Assembly: GCA_016508695.1 (NCBI GenBank) | Contig: VNKQ01000017.1 | Location: forward strand, 1,178,001 to 1,242,000 | DNA length: 64,000 nucleotides | Reading direction: 5' to 3' | Source of the DNA: Hyphodiscus hymeniophilus | Taxonomy: Eukaryota; Ascomycota; Leotiomycetes; Helotiales; Hyphodiscaceae | Shown here: positions 8,852-20,328 of the stretch, in pieces | Layout of the letters: every line of letters starts with the position of its first letter | How positions within the stretch are numbered: position 1 is the stretch's first letter | The notes under the pieces: model-generated | Database searches by the model: none | Told to the model about the DNA's origin: nothing | Seen by the model: the letters and a program-made list of their open reading frames with translations, nothing else | Position numbers and translations under genes: made by a program

Positions 8852-11764
8852 ATGGGTCCATCATTAAACAACCACTCCTCCTTCGTCCGGCCACGGACAG
8901 GAGATCGTCCTGGGACGAGGGATCAATCTAATGATCAGAATCTCATAATTCCCAGCCGAACGTCCTCTTTGCACTCCCGGATTACACAACCCATTCCGTC
9001 AACATTGAACATGAAACCTCAGCAACGAACCCCCAAAACCCTCACTCATGCCTACATGGTGTGCGGTGTTGGACGCGAGCCTTCGCAATGGGTCAAGGCA
9101 CCACCACCAGCACAGGGGAAGATCGGACACATGAAGGGTGCTGTAGGACAGTTCTGGCTGCCAGAAATTCTGGGAAGCAGTCCTAGATTGGAGCAGGATA
9201 ATGAGATTGCCAGAGCACTCCATTCTGCCATGAGGGTAAGTTCATGATGGAAAATCTTACTTCTACGGTCATTAATCTATTATAGGCTTGTTTCCCACAT
9301 GATGTTGAAATTTGCACAGGACGCAGCCAGCCTCACTGCGTGCACCACTCTTTCGTTCTTCAACAGGATTCATCCCATACCTTGTATGGGATTGCCCTTC
9401 GAGTTTGGTCCCGAGCAGACGAGAAGCGCGCTGAGACAATCCGTGATCTGAGAAGGAGGACCGAATCGGACTTCTATGACTCTCCAGATGAGACATACTG
9501 GATTCCATACTGCTTGTCTTTCCTGTCCAGATATCCTCTCTACAACCTCTTGGGTGATTACCTTAGAGGCATGTGGATACACTGGAACAAGGCGACCAAC
9601 CTCTTCCATGCTGAGGAGGTTTCTCGCATTCTCAGCTTCCCAGCTCCAAGATTGAATGATCTCGTTCGCATCGACATGAAGGACTATGCACTCTGCTACC
9701 AGTTCCCTTCATCGCCTACCGGATTCCAGAACTTCGCCATGTGGCCGTTGTTCTCCTGTTTGTCCATCCCCAACATTGTTGGTGTTATCGAGGCAGCTCT
9801 ATCACCAACTCGCCGAATCATTTTCGTCAGTCACTACCCTGCCATGCTCACAGTGGCTGCTGAGACCATACGCTACTGCGTGCGTGTATACGAGTGGAGT
9901 GGTCTCTACGTCCCAGTTGTGCATGCAAGACATGCGAAGGAACTCGTTCAAGAACCTGGACCATATATCCTCGGTATCACTGCCGAATGCCGATCGCTTT
10001 TCACTGCACCCACTGATGCCTTGGTTGTGGACTTGGACCGCAACTTTGTTCTTACCTCCAGCCCACCCAGTGCCTTGTCGGCTGGTCAAAGAACAAAGAT
10101 GGTCAACCGCATGACTCAGGCTTTGAACGGGGATGTTACGCCTTCTGGAGTACCGCAACATCTTCGGTCTGCGTACGGGGGCGGAAAATTGGTGCCTGCG
10201 GGTCAAATTATTGTGATGCGTGGGGAAGTCGAATCGATACAGGATCCAGAGTGGTGGAACCAGGATTCAATTATGGCGGTCATGGATCATGTGTGTGAGA
10301 AGATGGTAAGTGGTGATCTAAACTCATATATCCCGGGGTGTGTTATTATGTCCGTGTTGCTAACCAAGGTTTCATGACAGGGGAGGAACACCGGCATGAA
10401 AGCCGTTTTTGGCGGGGCTGTGAAGAAGCCACTCATGACCAAGGTCTCTATGAGACATTTGAATGAGATTGTTCGAGAACGCAATCAGTACTCCAGGGAT
10501 GCGCTCGAAGCATGGCAAGACTTTATTAACCTCAAGGGCCGTATGGATACCGAGCTTGGCAAGGTCACAAAGAGAAACAACTTCCTTGTCGAGGAGCTTG
10601 AGAGCTGGAAACAACAAGTAAGTTTCACCCCTCTGGAAGTAAAACGCTTTTACTGACCCATTGTAGTTCCTCAAATTCCAGGCTTTCGCCGAGCAACTCA
10701 CCAAGGAGACTCAAGACCTCAAGGTCAAGATCGAGAACCACAAGCGTGAGAACAGGCGTCTCACTGGTCTCATTGACCAACAGAAGGACGATGCCGCACG
10801 TCTTGGTACCCGCCTCTCTGGAACCGAGAAGCAACGTGATGATGCTCTCGAAGCACTCGTCCTCCAGCAAGAGATCGCGGAGGAGCTTGAGCGTGAGCGT
10901 AAACGCAACAAGAAGGAACTCTCTGCTCTCCAACACACTAACACCACCATCCTGCGCCAACGTGACGAGGCTCAACGTGTGGTTCTCCACCTTCGTAGCT
11001 TGATCAGTGGTCAGACCCACCATATGGAGCACATTGTCCGGACGCTTGGCAAGAGCCCTGAACTGGCTGAGTACATTGAAAACGGTTACGATGAAGAGGG
11101 TGATGATCTCGAAGACATCGCCGAGGAAGAGAAAGCCGAGGACAAGGGCACACCGGAGGATACCGCCGCCTACGACTCACGAGCGTCGTCTCGTTCTTAC
11201 AGACACAGCAAGAATGGGGACGACATGAGTGCTGAGATGGAAACCCGCCTCATCAATGGCGTACGAAACAGCAAGCGCTTCAGCACCGCAAGCATCATCG
11301 ATGTTGCTGACCGCCACCTCCGGGACAAGACAGACGCTATCGCTCACATCATCCGCAACATCAGCGAGCAGTGCGCTGCTGCAGTCGAGGGTCTCCAGCT
11401 CGCCCACGATGCGGAGGTTGAGGCCGAGGAATTGGCGCTCAGCCAGGCTCGTGCCAGTCATCGCCAGAGCACCCTTTCCGCCGTGACCGCCAGCGACGAT
11501 GGACACTCCGCTCAGGGCTCCGAGAATGGAGATGATAGTCTGCTGCACCCGAGCGGCCGTGCCTCGAGCATCCCCCCACGCCTGATCTCATCCACAACCG
11601 ATCAAGCACCTCGATGTCCATCTCCAGCTCCACGACGACCCCTGAGCGCAGTAGCCAGCAGTACAACATCGGGACTGATATCCCCACGAAGATCGTCGAG
11701 GATAGTGACGAGGAGATCGAGGGACGGAGCGAGAGCGAGGAGGTCCTTGGAAAGGCAGGATTGA
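8852..11764 (+). CDS. DENN-domain protein, probable Rab guanine-nucleotide exchange factor
   Basis: Exons 8852-9235, 9286-10305, 10381-10617 and 10667-11764 (introns 50, 75 and 49 nt) give 912 residues. The tripartite DENN module begins with FVLQQDSSHTLYGIALRVW (u-DENN) and SRYPLYNLL. The core strand-helix FSCLSIPNIVGVIEAALSPT with RIIFVSHYPAMLT is typical of the central DENN. The d-DENN part runs through exons 2 and 3. After it comes a long coiled coil (about residues 550-640: AEQLTKETQDLKVKIENHKR onward), then an acidic and Ser-rich disordered tail. DENN proteins activate Rab GTPases in membrane traffic; the partner Rab is not predictable. The end is uncertain: after a six-C run at 11572-11577 the next frame encodes EDSDEEIEGRSESEEVLG and stops at 11809-11811, which looks more protein-like than the annotated end. 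Confidence 0.85.
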
Positions 11765-11811
11765 TCCATCGACCTGCTGGTGCTCGAATCAGCGCCCTGG
11801 GTGGGCATTGA

Positions 11812-12765
11812 ATCCATGACTTTATCAACGCGCAAAACTTGGAGAAGCGGAGGGGCCGAGTCTGTCTTTAGCAGTATCTATATCATTTGTTGTATTTTCC
11901 GGGCCGGCGCACACAGGAGGTCGTGTTATTTCCGGGGAAACATTTTTCTTTGTAAGAAATTCTTACCATTCTTGCTATTTGATCATGGAGAGAAGGAGGC
12001 AGCTAGATGATTCGGGGGTTCATTGCTCTCCTTGTTTTTTAATACCCGGAGTAGTAGCAGACTTGGAGACCGTCGGGTATCTAGGACATTCTTTCCTTCA
12101 ATGGATATTTACTACTGACTTGTTCGGATGCATCACTTTCCCACGGAGTCGTTTACTAGCCACAAAAACTCCAGTTAGTGAATCGTCCCTAACAATAGCC
12201 GGAAATATTTGCAAGTGCTTCCATTGCCTTCCCAATGCCCAGCACAAGGAAATACACAGTAGACGCTGAATCAGAGACGGCGATGGCTTGCCTTTTGAGA
12301 TGGGTACGGTAGCGCGCGGGTGTCTCAGCTACCACTGATTTTGCTTCTCAGCTCAAGCTTTCGCCGTGGAGCACAAGGGAAAATCACCTCTACCTATATC
12401 ATGCCCGTTATTCGCCTTGATGCGCGTAGCTTATTGATCAGAAAGCTTTCTCGTCCTTTCGGAATATCGTGAGGTCAGTAATCCAGTGCTGCCCGTGCTG
12501 CTCAATACTGGTACGATCGATGCGTGCGCCAACAGTGTGTCTGCAAATTGAGTCTTTGCTTTCAAACATACGTCGGCATAAGCGCGCCCGGAAGTCTGCT
12601 CGGCCAATTTGCTATAGCACTGTTGAGATCTCCGCAGTACCGTCCTTTGAAACAGTTTCTTCTAAACATTTCCAGTCTCGTCCCTAGACTCCGGACGGCT
12701 GTCGGTGCCAAAGCGTCCGAGCGACCAGAATAACACATCGGATTGATGTAAGACAAATTTGACTC
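11812..12765. other. Intergenic, no gene seen
   Basis: 3' flank of the DENN gene. Only short open frames without recognisable features. Confidence 0.5.
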
Positions 12766-13411
12766 ATGCTGCCCGGCTCCAAGAGTCGATTCTTGGTGTT
12801 GAACGCCCTACCTTGGATCCGGATTACAGCCACCAGAAGAATTGAGCTTGTGCTTTGGTTGATCACGAACGAGGCACTTGTGGCTTCTTTCAACGTCAGT
12901 CACCCTCATCTCCACATCATAATATGCCCGCTTCAGCAAGAAGGTTGGTTGCTTACGCTCATAGACGCTACGTGTTCTACTCTATAGACTCCTCCTAACT
13001 TGGCTATGAATCTGCTCTGTTATTTCGGAGACAAGCCGTGTTTCGTTACTCGGTATCTATTATGCACAGGACTTGGCGTCTTTGGGACGCTCTACCTCAT
13101 CCTTGTAACCCTATGTGATATGAGGTTCGAATAGCGCAGTTGAATGTATCAAGGAATGTAATACGAATTTGACGGAGTCTGTCAACGCTAAAGAAAGACC
13201 AATTTTTCGAAAGGAGGAAGCATCCATGATTCCAAGACAGACAATCGATCAGAGGGGTCAGAGAGATGATCAGGAAGAAAGATCCGAATCGAGATACGGA
13301 GTGGAAAGCGCGGAGGAGAGAAATGAGGATCGTATTGCTCGCGTATTAAGGATGGTGATCCAGAAATGGCATTCAGACTTGAAGAAAGTCTACCCAGGCT
13401 TGAACGGCTGA
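12766..13411 (+). CDS. Possible small unrecognised membrane protein gene, tentative model
   Basis: Three adjoining stretches look coding. The first is 12766-12894, starting with ATG after an in-frame stop. A GTCAGT donor then joins in phase to 12988 after CTATAG. That second stretch encodes a hydrophobic segment (YLLCTGLGVFGTLYLILVTL). The third, open from 13124 to a stop at 13409-13411, is highly charged (KERPIFRKEEAS, ERSESRYGVESAEERNEDR) and ends DLKKVYPGLNG. The second and third are in different frames; a 49-nt intron 13105-13153 (GTAACC..AAG) would join them, but its acceptor is weak. No domain was recognised. It could be a decayed gene or chance. Confidence 0.25.
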
Positions 13412-14719
13412 TCTGTCAGGTCGAGGAGTCTTGACTGGCAAGCTCAAGAGGGGCGTAGAACTGAGTGGTTGGAGTAATAAGACATATGCTCAGTAGATCG
13501 GTGCAATTTGTTCAAATTGCAGCCAAAGAGTCGTCGTCTTTCTAGACTTATCCGTTCCTTCAAAACCATATTAACCTTAAGTTCCAAACGCTCTGTGTGC
13601 TTTACTGTTCTGTTTCCTTCTCAAATCTGTTCGGTGACGGCGTTAAGGCTCATTCGCAGACGAGTATTCTCCCACACTGAGTGATTGGTGATTGTTAAGA
13701 AAACAAAATTCGAATCCTCTGCACTCTTCCGTTCAATGTATGCTGCTCAGATTCCAATTTTTCTCACTGTGAGCAAGTAACAACGTCTCTCCAAGTGAGA
13801 GAAGACTATTAATTGCATGATTCGCCGGCCCCGATCTCCGCGTAACCCCTCACTTTTTCAGATGCGGTACTGGAGCACTTGCTCCGACAATGCTGATTTC
13901 TCGGACCTATGCTCCAGGACAAAATTGCGACGTGCAACAAATACTAGGAAAACTAATTGTAGTCGGGGTGCGAGATCGCAAAAAGAAAGGGGTGATCTTG
14001 GATGGTCATCGGAGACGGAGACCATCGCGTCGGCCTTGACGGATATGCTAAGGTCTCTCAAAGTCTGACTGGCCTAAGAGCTAGCTCCAGGGTGGAGACA
14101 ACATCGATGTACTTTCACTAATGTAGGAAACTTTGAAGGAGTCATATATGTTTATATGTTTCAAACACTTGCTGTGCGACATTGTGACACCAAATTTATA
14201 GCTGAACAACAAAGGCCTTGTCTCGTCCTCGTCCTCGACCTGGCCACTTGCCGCGGCCGTGCGACAAAACAACCGTGGAAACATACACACAACCCAATGG
14301 ACAGGAGTTTCAATCAGAATTGGCGTTGTGCTTGTCCTATTCGATCTACTCGAACGAAAGTCAGGTAATGATCTCGAATAAGCCAGCAACTTTCCCACGA
14401 CTGATGGAAAAGTGATGGGATTAATAATGATTAATAAAAAAACAACCAAGCAATAATATCGTCTCCCTTTACTGACCAGTAGGATTCCATGGAAGTGAGG
14501 CCGCATTCTGCGGATCCTGATATGCAATAGAATACTTCGTATCCTTTGCAACCATTGATCTTATCTGATCGGGGTCACAAGCCCTTGCTACGTTCCTGTA
14601 CGACGTGCAACAAACAAGGAAGTACAGTACTCGAGTAATTGGTGTCGCACGGACCCGTGGAGGTGTGGAAGTATTTCCGAGTCCGCGAGCTTGCAGGAGA
14701 CGCCACAAGGAATACTTCG
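13412..14719. other. Intergenic, no gene seen
   Basis: Promoter side of the TYW2 gene and flank of the tentative gene before it. No convincing coding frame. Confidence 0.5.
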
Positions 14720-15940
14720 ATGATCGAGATGGAAGAAACAGAGACTATTCCAAGACCATCCGACCTGGAGTTGCCCATCAAACCAAAACGGAAACGTAAA
14801 GCCAAGGATGTGAATCCCGTCGAAAGCGCCATCAGAGCATGGTTGGCAACTTTGCCTGCGGAATTGGTGGAGAGCCTTGGGTTGAGCATTGAAAGACTGC
14901 TTGATGCTGCGCCAAAACGCTGGGTCGTCTATCCTCCTATGGTCCTATTACCGTCTGGCAGCTTTGGAGATGATCATAATGCTCTGACTCGGGGGCTGGA
15001 GGAAGAGCATAGAAATGGGCTTTGGAGAGAAGTTGTTGCTCGGATTGGGAAGAAAGAGGGAAAGGGTATTTTGACGCACTTGGCCGCCAACTCTGGCATT
15101 CCTTTAAACAAGCGCGATGGCGAGGAAACAGAGAACTTTCTGCGCTCTCCAAGCGGACTTGTGATGCTCTATGGGGATTTCGGGCCTGGCTTGATTTCGA
15201 GGGAAGGGAGACCGAGTAGGGAGGACTTCGAGCGTGCGTTCTGGGTATCTACCAAGCAGAATGGGATTATCCAGGTGTGGGCACCGAGATGGACCATGTT
15301 TAGTCGGGGGAATGTGAAGGAGAAGGCGAGGCTTCTCGAGTTCCACTCCAGTCAGGATTTGAGGTCGAGGAAAGTGGGCAAAGAGGAGTTGGTAAAGCAA
15401 GTGGTGGCGGATATGTATGCTGGCATTGGGTATTTTGTCTTCTCTTATATGGGAATGGGAATAGGAAGAGTCTTGGGCTGGGAGTTAAATTCTTGGTCTG
15501 TGGAAGGATTGAGAAGGGGTGCGCTTGCAAATGGGTGGAGTATTAAAGTTGTGACAGTTGGGGAGGAGTGGGTGGATAGTGGTGAGAGGATTGTTATTTT
15601 CGAGGAGGATAATAAGGAGGCTCTAGCACGGCTGATACATGGGCGGCCCGACACTCTTGGGACGGTCAGTCATGTCAACGGAGGACTGTTACCTACGAGT
15701 GAGGCGAGTTGGAAGATGTCGTTGGATATCCTTGGTGGAAACGGTTGGCTGCATTTACATGAGAATGTTGGAGTCAACGATGTGGAACTTCGAAGAGTAG
15801 AGATCGAGGGTATGTTTCGAGAATGGTTAAGAGGTAAAGGAGACGCCAGAGAGGTCACCATCGAGCATGTGGAATTCGTCAAGACTTTTGCACCAAACGT
15901 ATGGCATTGTGTCTTCGATGTACATATTAGCAGCCCTTGA
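14720..15940 (+). CDS. TRM12: tRNA wybutosine-synthesizing protein 2 (TYW2/TRM12)
   Basis: Single exon, 406 residues from ATG 14720 (or 403 from the ATG at 14729). The SAM-binding motif VVADMYAGIGYFVF lies near residue 230 and is followed by GWELNSWSVEGLRRGALANGW, the acidic-residue and helix region of Trm5/Tyw2-like class I fold enzymes. Later elements are GRPDTLGTVSHVNGGLLPTSEASW and the C-terminal VKTFAPNVWHCVFDVHI, both family signatures. TYW2 uses the 3-amino-3-carboxypropyl group of SAM, not the methyl, to extend the tricyclic base at position 37 of tRNA-Phe during wybutosine synthesis. A frame extends upstream without ATG to a stop at 14636, so the start is not further 5'. Its stop lies 58 bp from the stop of the convergent EF-hand gene. 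Confidence 0.88.
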   Translation: MIEMEETETIPRPSDLELPIKPKRKRKAKDVNPVESAIRAWLATLPAELVESLGLSIERLLDAAPKRWVVYPPMVLLPSGSFGDDHNALTRGLEEEHRNGLWREVVARIGKKEGKGILTHLAANSGIPLNKRDGEETENFLRSPSGLVMLYGDFGPGLISREGRPSREDFERAFWVSTKQNGIIQVWAPRWTMFSRGNVKEKARLLEFHSSQDLRSRKVGKEELVKQVVADMYAGIGYFVFSYMGMGIGRVLGWELNSWSVEGLRRGALANGWSIKVVTVGEEWVDSGERIVIFEEDNKEALARLIHGRPDTLGTVSHVNGGLLPTSEASWKMSLDILGGNGWLHLHENVGVNDVELRRVEIEGMFREWLRGKGDAREVTIEHVEFVKTFAPNVWHCVFDVHISSP

Positions 15941-15998
15941 GCTCTCCAATCTATGGTATATACTCGCTCTAAAACATTACAGTGTTACGAGACCCTCC

Positions 15999-16732
15999 CT
16001 ATCCGTCCCTTCTGAACTTTTGTGGTATGTTCTGCTCCACGATAGGCATCTTGTCCAACGCAGCCACTCTATCTGCCTCATCCTCCAAATCATCATGAAG
16101 CTTGAAATGTGCAATGTCCTCTGGATGAATCAGATCTTCCTCCTTGGTATTCTCATCATGATATCTATACGTCAATTAGCGTCTTCGTTTGAATCTCTCA
16201 TCTTCATTGTGTGATAGCTATACTTACTTCTCCCAATGATGTATCTCATACTCCATCTCCATATCCCAATGATGTCCTGGCCCTAATCCGAAATCCGGCA
16301 GTGTTCCCTTTCCCTCTCCGACAACTTCCATCCATTCCTCTCTCTCCACAATATTGTTCCCATTCCGATCAAACATCTCCATGATCTCCCTCACGATCTT
16401 GTCTTTCTGTTCTTGAGAGACGTCCTTTGCGCTTGGGTCATCCATCCCATAGGTCTTGAGGATCTCGGACGTATCCCAGAATCCATTGCCGTCATAATCG
16501 TGGAGTGTGAAAAAAGATGCTGGGTCGAAGTTCGCAATGTGATGTTCCTCTATTGAAATTTAGATTGGGACTGAGGAGGAAGAAGGGGGAAGGGTATACC
16601 AGCCATATGTCTCGTAGCCCAGTCAGCTTCTGGATCTACTTGTAAGGGCTTCTGATGCGCTCCTCCATGTGCTGCTACCAATCCCACAAACATTGAGACC
16701 GCGCATACATTTAATATCCTGCCGATGGCCAT
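15999..16732 (-). CDS. Secretory EF-hand protein, SSP120/nucleobindin-like
   Basis: Exons on the minus strand are 16732-16600, 16549-16228 and 16164-15999 (introns 50 and 63 nt, GTATAC..TAG and GTAAGT..TAG), giving 206 residues. The N-terminus is a signal peptide (VCAVSMFVGLVAAHG). Two EF-hand loops are visible, D62-E73 (DYDGNGFWDTSE) and D105-E116 (DRNGNNIVEREE), both with acidic residues at positions 1 and 12. The C-terminal exon is acidic (DENTKEEDLIHPEDIAHFKLHDD). This layout matches yeast Ssp120 and the fungal nucleobindin-like group, calcium-binding proteins of the early secretory pathway that work with cargo receptors. It shares 214 bp of upstream sequence with ORC6. Confidence 0.85.
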
Positions 16733-16946
16733 TTTGATTGAGAGCTGCTGCTGTGGTTAGTCAATTGTGACAATCGAGGTTGCAGAAAGCGATTGTGCAC
16801 TTAGCCTCGAGCGCCAAATTCAGGGGCCTTGGACGGGCGACGTCAATTTGCAGGGGTACATCGCGAGAGCTTCAGCCTTCCCAAATCCCATGCGTCTTCC
16901 TTTACGTCTCTGTTCTACAATACGCAAAACCCGCGGCCATAGTGAA
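16733..16946. promoter_or_regulatory. Bidirectional promoter, EF-hand gene / ORC6
   Basis: 214 bp between two divergent start codons. It contains GACGTC (near 16840), a CRE-like palindrome core, but no clear TATA box. Confidence 0.5.
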
Positions 16947-18137
16947 ATGTCCCGCCCAATCGAACAAGCACTCACCAGCCTAATACCCCGTCATCCAGGC
17001 TCTCTTCCACCAGAACTCATCGAGCTCGCCAGCTCGCTCCTGGCACAATCACGAAGCAAGATCAGCAATCTACGATCCGATGAAGAGATAGGCAGGACAT
17101 ATGCTTGTGCAAATCTGGCTTGTGAACGGTACTCTCCCTCCTCGAATCGATTCTTCTATGGCTAATACGACCTCAGTCTAAAAATAGCACTCAACCTCCC
17201 CACCATCGAACCACGCCCTCCCTGTCCTCCCAAAGTCTACAAAAAGCTCTACAATCATCTCGATCAACTCCTCACAAGCACATCTTCGCGCCGTCGTCCG
17301 AAATCGAATCAAGCAACGCCCGTCAAAGCGTTGCCGCAGAAGCAAACTCCAGTTAAAGAGAAGAGTTTAGAGGGATTCAGGAGCAATCGGACGCCGAAAC
17401 GAGCATTGAAGTTTGGGAGTAACAAGAAAGAGACTTTACCGAAATGGGTAGGTCATGCGATTCGGAAGGTTTGCGTGGAGTTTGAGGCGGGGAAGGCGGT
17501 GCCCCATGTTTGGGCTGGCGTGGAGAGCGTTAAGTTCTTGCCTTGTCCAAAAGATGCTGTGGAAGGGAAGGGGAGAGGTATGAAGCAGAACGAGATGATG
17601 GAGGGCAAGTTGCCGGGCCTGGTTGCTACGGTGTTTCTGTTTGTTTTCGCGGCGTTGGAGAGTAAGAATACGAGCGCAAAGGAGCTTTTTGAGGATAAGA
17701 AGCGTTTGTTGGCGGTTTTGAAGGGGTTAAAGGATGATGACGGTGTGCTTAAGAAGGTTTGGGAAGAGGAGGAATGGGAAGGCTGGAATATGGAGGGGAT
17801 GACGTTGAAGAAGTGGGTGGCAGAGATTGACGAGTGGATTGAGGTCATTATTGGCAACCAGTGGCTGGAGATGGAGTGGAGGACTAATATTGTGGACGGG
17901 TCTGGGGCGAGTGGGAAGGCGGAGGGGAATGAAGACCTAGAAAATGATAAGGAGAGTGACGAGGAGTCCGAGAAAGTAAGTGAGAGGATGCGAAGAACTG
18001 GGCTGGGCACCATGATGCAGGCTAAGTTCGATTATTTGAGTGATGAGAAAAGGGAAGCATACGCGATTTGGAAAAAGGGCATGCTTGCCAGACTCGATGA
18101 TCTCGCTGCAGATAATATGGATACTACTGAAGGTTAA
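16947..18137 (+). CDS. ORC6: Origin recognition complex subunit 6
   Basis: Exons 16947-17128 and 17177-18137 (48-nt intron, GTACTC..CAG) give 380 residues. The N-terminal cyclin-like repeat begins MSRPIEQALTSLIPRHPGSL and continues LASSLLAQSRSKISNLRSDEEIGRTYACANLACERLK across the splice junction, the characteristic ORC6 start. After a basic linker with TPVK- and TPKR-type sites (possible CDK sites) comes the second conserved part, LPKWVGHAIRKVCVEFEAGKAVPHVWAGVESV. The last 100 residues are acidic and end in a helix, MMQAKFDYLSDEKREAYAIWK. ORC6 is the least conserved ORC subunit and is needed for origin licensing and MCM loading. Its stop is 124 bp from that of the convergent acyltransferase gene. 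Confidence 0.85.
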
Positions 18138-18261
18138 CCTCAGTGATGTGGTGAATGTAGTGTAGATACCCAAGTGTTTTATTGTTGACGGAGGTATAAC
18201 TTCGACCTTCATTGAAATACCTGATATGTCTGAGCTCTCTATGCACAATTCAAAGTCAACT

Positions 18262-20328
18262 TTATTCTGTTATCGACAACATAATCTCCACCATATCCTT
18301 AAGGAACGCCACGATCATAGCACCATCATAATCACACTCCTTCCACTCTCCGGAGACGGTAATGGAACCTCGCCAGTTGCTCATTCTCACAATTCTGTTT
18401 GTCTGATCAGCCAACCCAGATTTGATCATAATCTAGATTCTGTGCAGAAGGTTGTTGGAGGACCACTTACAGATTCTTCTCAGCATTAGCAGCGAACATG
18501 ACATTGTCGACTTCAAACACCTTTCTACTCGACTGATCGAAGTAAACGTGGTCAATGTACTGTTCTGTGATGCCATCGCTGAGGAAGAACTGTAGCACTG
18601 GTGTTAGACATAGCAAAGTCTGCTGGGGAGCAACACTTGAGAACATACTGGATCTGCTGTCCGGACTGGGATAACATCCTGTTGGTCGCTTGCAGTGTTG
18701 ATTCTCCCTGTCGCTGGAGCCAATGGTGTTTCCAAGATTCCTTTCCTAGAAATCAATTCTTGTTGCTGTCTTCGGCTTGTAGTTAGCACTCTTGAGTACT
18801 CGCTGTGTTTCGGAAAGGAGGAGGAACATACAGAAACATGTTTTTCCCCAGCCTCTCAAACATCACCACGCACTCTGGCAGCATACTCTCCCTCTTCCTA
18901 ATCCTTCCATACTCCTCTGTAGCCTCTCTACACGCCTTTCCGAGTACTTCCCTAATCTCATTATTCGTAGCAGAGCGCTTCAGATTTAGATGGTCCAAGC
19001 CTGAGAACACGATGGGCGCAAAAGACTGGCAGATAGGTATGTATGACTTGGGGGGCTTGGGTAACGAAGGGGAAGGTTTGAGATAGCGGCGTCCATTGAG
19101 CCAGCATGGCGAGAAGAGTCTTTGCGAAGGGTATGTTGGTCGATTGGAGCGTAGGAGCGCGAGGACCATTGCTGCATGGCCAAGGTGGGTGATGTTTGAG
19201 GAGGGGTTGATGATCGATTTGACATTACGGAGGAGGGCCGCTGTTTGGTGTGTTGAGATGGTAATGAAATGCGTTTTCTGGGTTGGTGTTTCTGCTATTG
19301 GTAGCAAAGGGAGGCCAGGGTTTTGAGGCTGTGTGATAGTTTTGTTAGATAATTAAAGTTCTATTGATACAAATTGCGCCGGATATTAAAAGACGATCAT
19401 AATGTGTACTGAAACTACTGACTACCGAGTTCTTAAGTATTCAGAAAGAGAGTCATATCGTCTTCTTCTCGAAATTTCCATCTAAATCAGAAACAGCAGG
19501 CTTGTAAGAGACTTCCTTTAGTCGGCATCTTCAATAATAGAATTAATTATCGCGCGTGAAAAATGGTATGAATTTATTGTTTACCATTTGCTGAAAGATA
19601 ATTTCCTCGTTGGCTTCTGCTCCCTGCTCATAATCAGGCCCGGAAAGCACTTGCTGCTCATTCACCACCTGTATCCATGGCGGACTCAAGTTCGTGACGC
19701 TTTCTTTCCAATCCAGTCTTTCCTCAACAGTAGCAGGTGCATGGAGTGATTGAGCCAGAAGAGCAAAAAAACGACCTATAATGATTCGGATACCAATCCC
19801 ATCTGTGACCTGATGATCTGCGTTCAGCATGAAATCGACCTTCGTTACGAGATCACTGTCATCTTCGACGACGAGGTTCAAAAACAAGAACACTTGTTCT
19901 GATGCATGACCTTTCGTCTTCTGTCGCACTTTTTCCAATAACTCTTCAACACTCGTACGTGTTTTTCCGCACTCGAGGCAACTCGTACGTTTTACCCAAT
20001 GATCCACTGCATCATCACTTTGAGGCACTTCATACAGCATATACGCATTATTGTCTTGACCATATCCACCACTCACAGCCAGTTCGGGGACATCAAAACG
20101 TAAGCGACGCCAAGCGCACTTTACAGCTCTGTCAACCACAGAGCGTAGAGTTGGAGAACCCAGAGTCAGAGCTCCCCCAATAAACATCTGATGATAATCC
20201 TTTGGACGTGGGATCCAGAGGGTCTCGCCTCCAAGTGCCCGACGTAGCCATTGGTTCGGGACATTACTTGATGGCTTCCAGGCATAGGCTGCAGGATCAA
20301 GCGGAGGAAAGCGAGATGGTGTGGACAT
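18262..20328 (-). CDS. Tri3-like CoA-dependent acyltransferase (condensation-domain fold)
   Basis: Five exons on the minus strand, 20328-19585, 19328-18832, 18745-18649, 18589-18471 and 18394-18262, join in phase to 529 residues. The active-site motif HxxxDG is present as H172-Q-V-T-D-G177 within NADHQVTDGIG. The second half has the SFAPIVFSG.. and NWRGSITVSGEW segments common to this fold. Fungal relatives include the trichothecene 15-O-acetyltransferase family (Pfam Tri3) and many uncharacterised acyltransferases. No terpene cyclase, P450 or transporter gene is adjacent, so a role in toxin synthesis is not supported; a general secondary-metabolite or detoxifying acyl transfer is possible. 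The first intron (256 nt) is unusually long for this window, so its ends are the least certain. Confidence 0.78.

Noticed and set aside
13110..13140. GGTTCGAATAG as a tRNA B-box
   Set aside because: The B-box needs CC at its end and no cloverleaf can be drawn.
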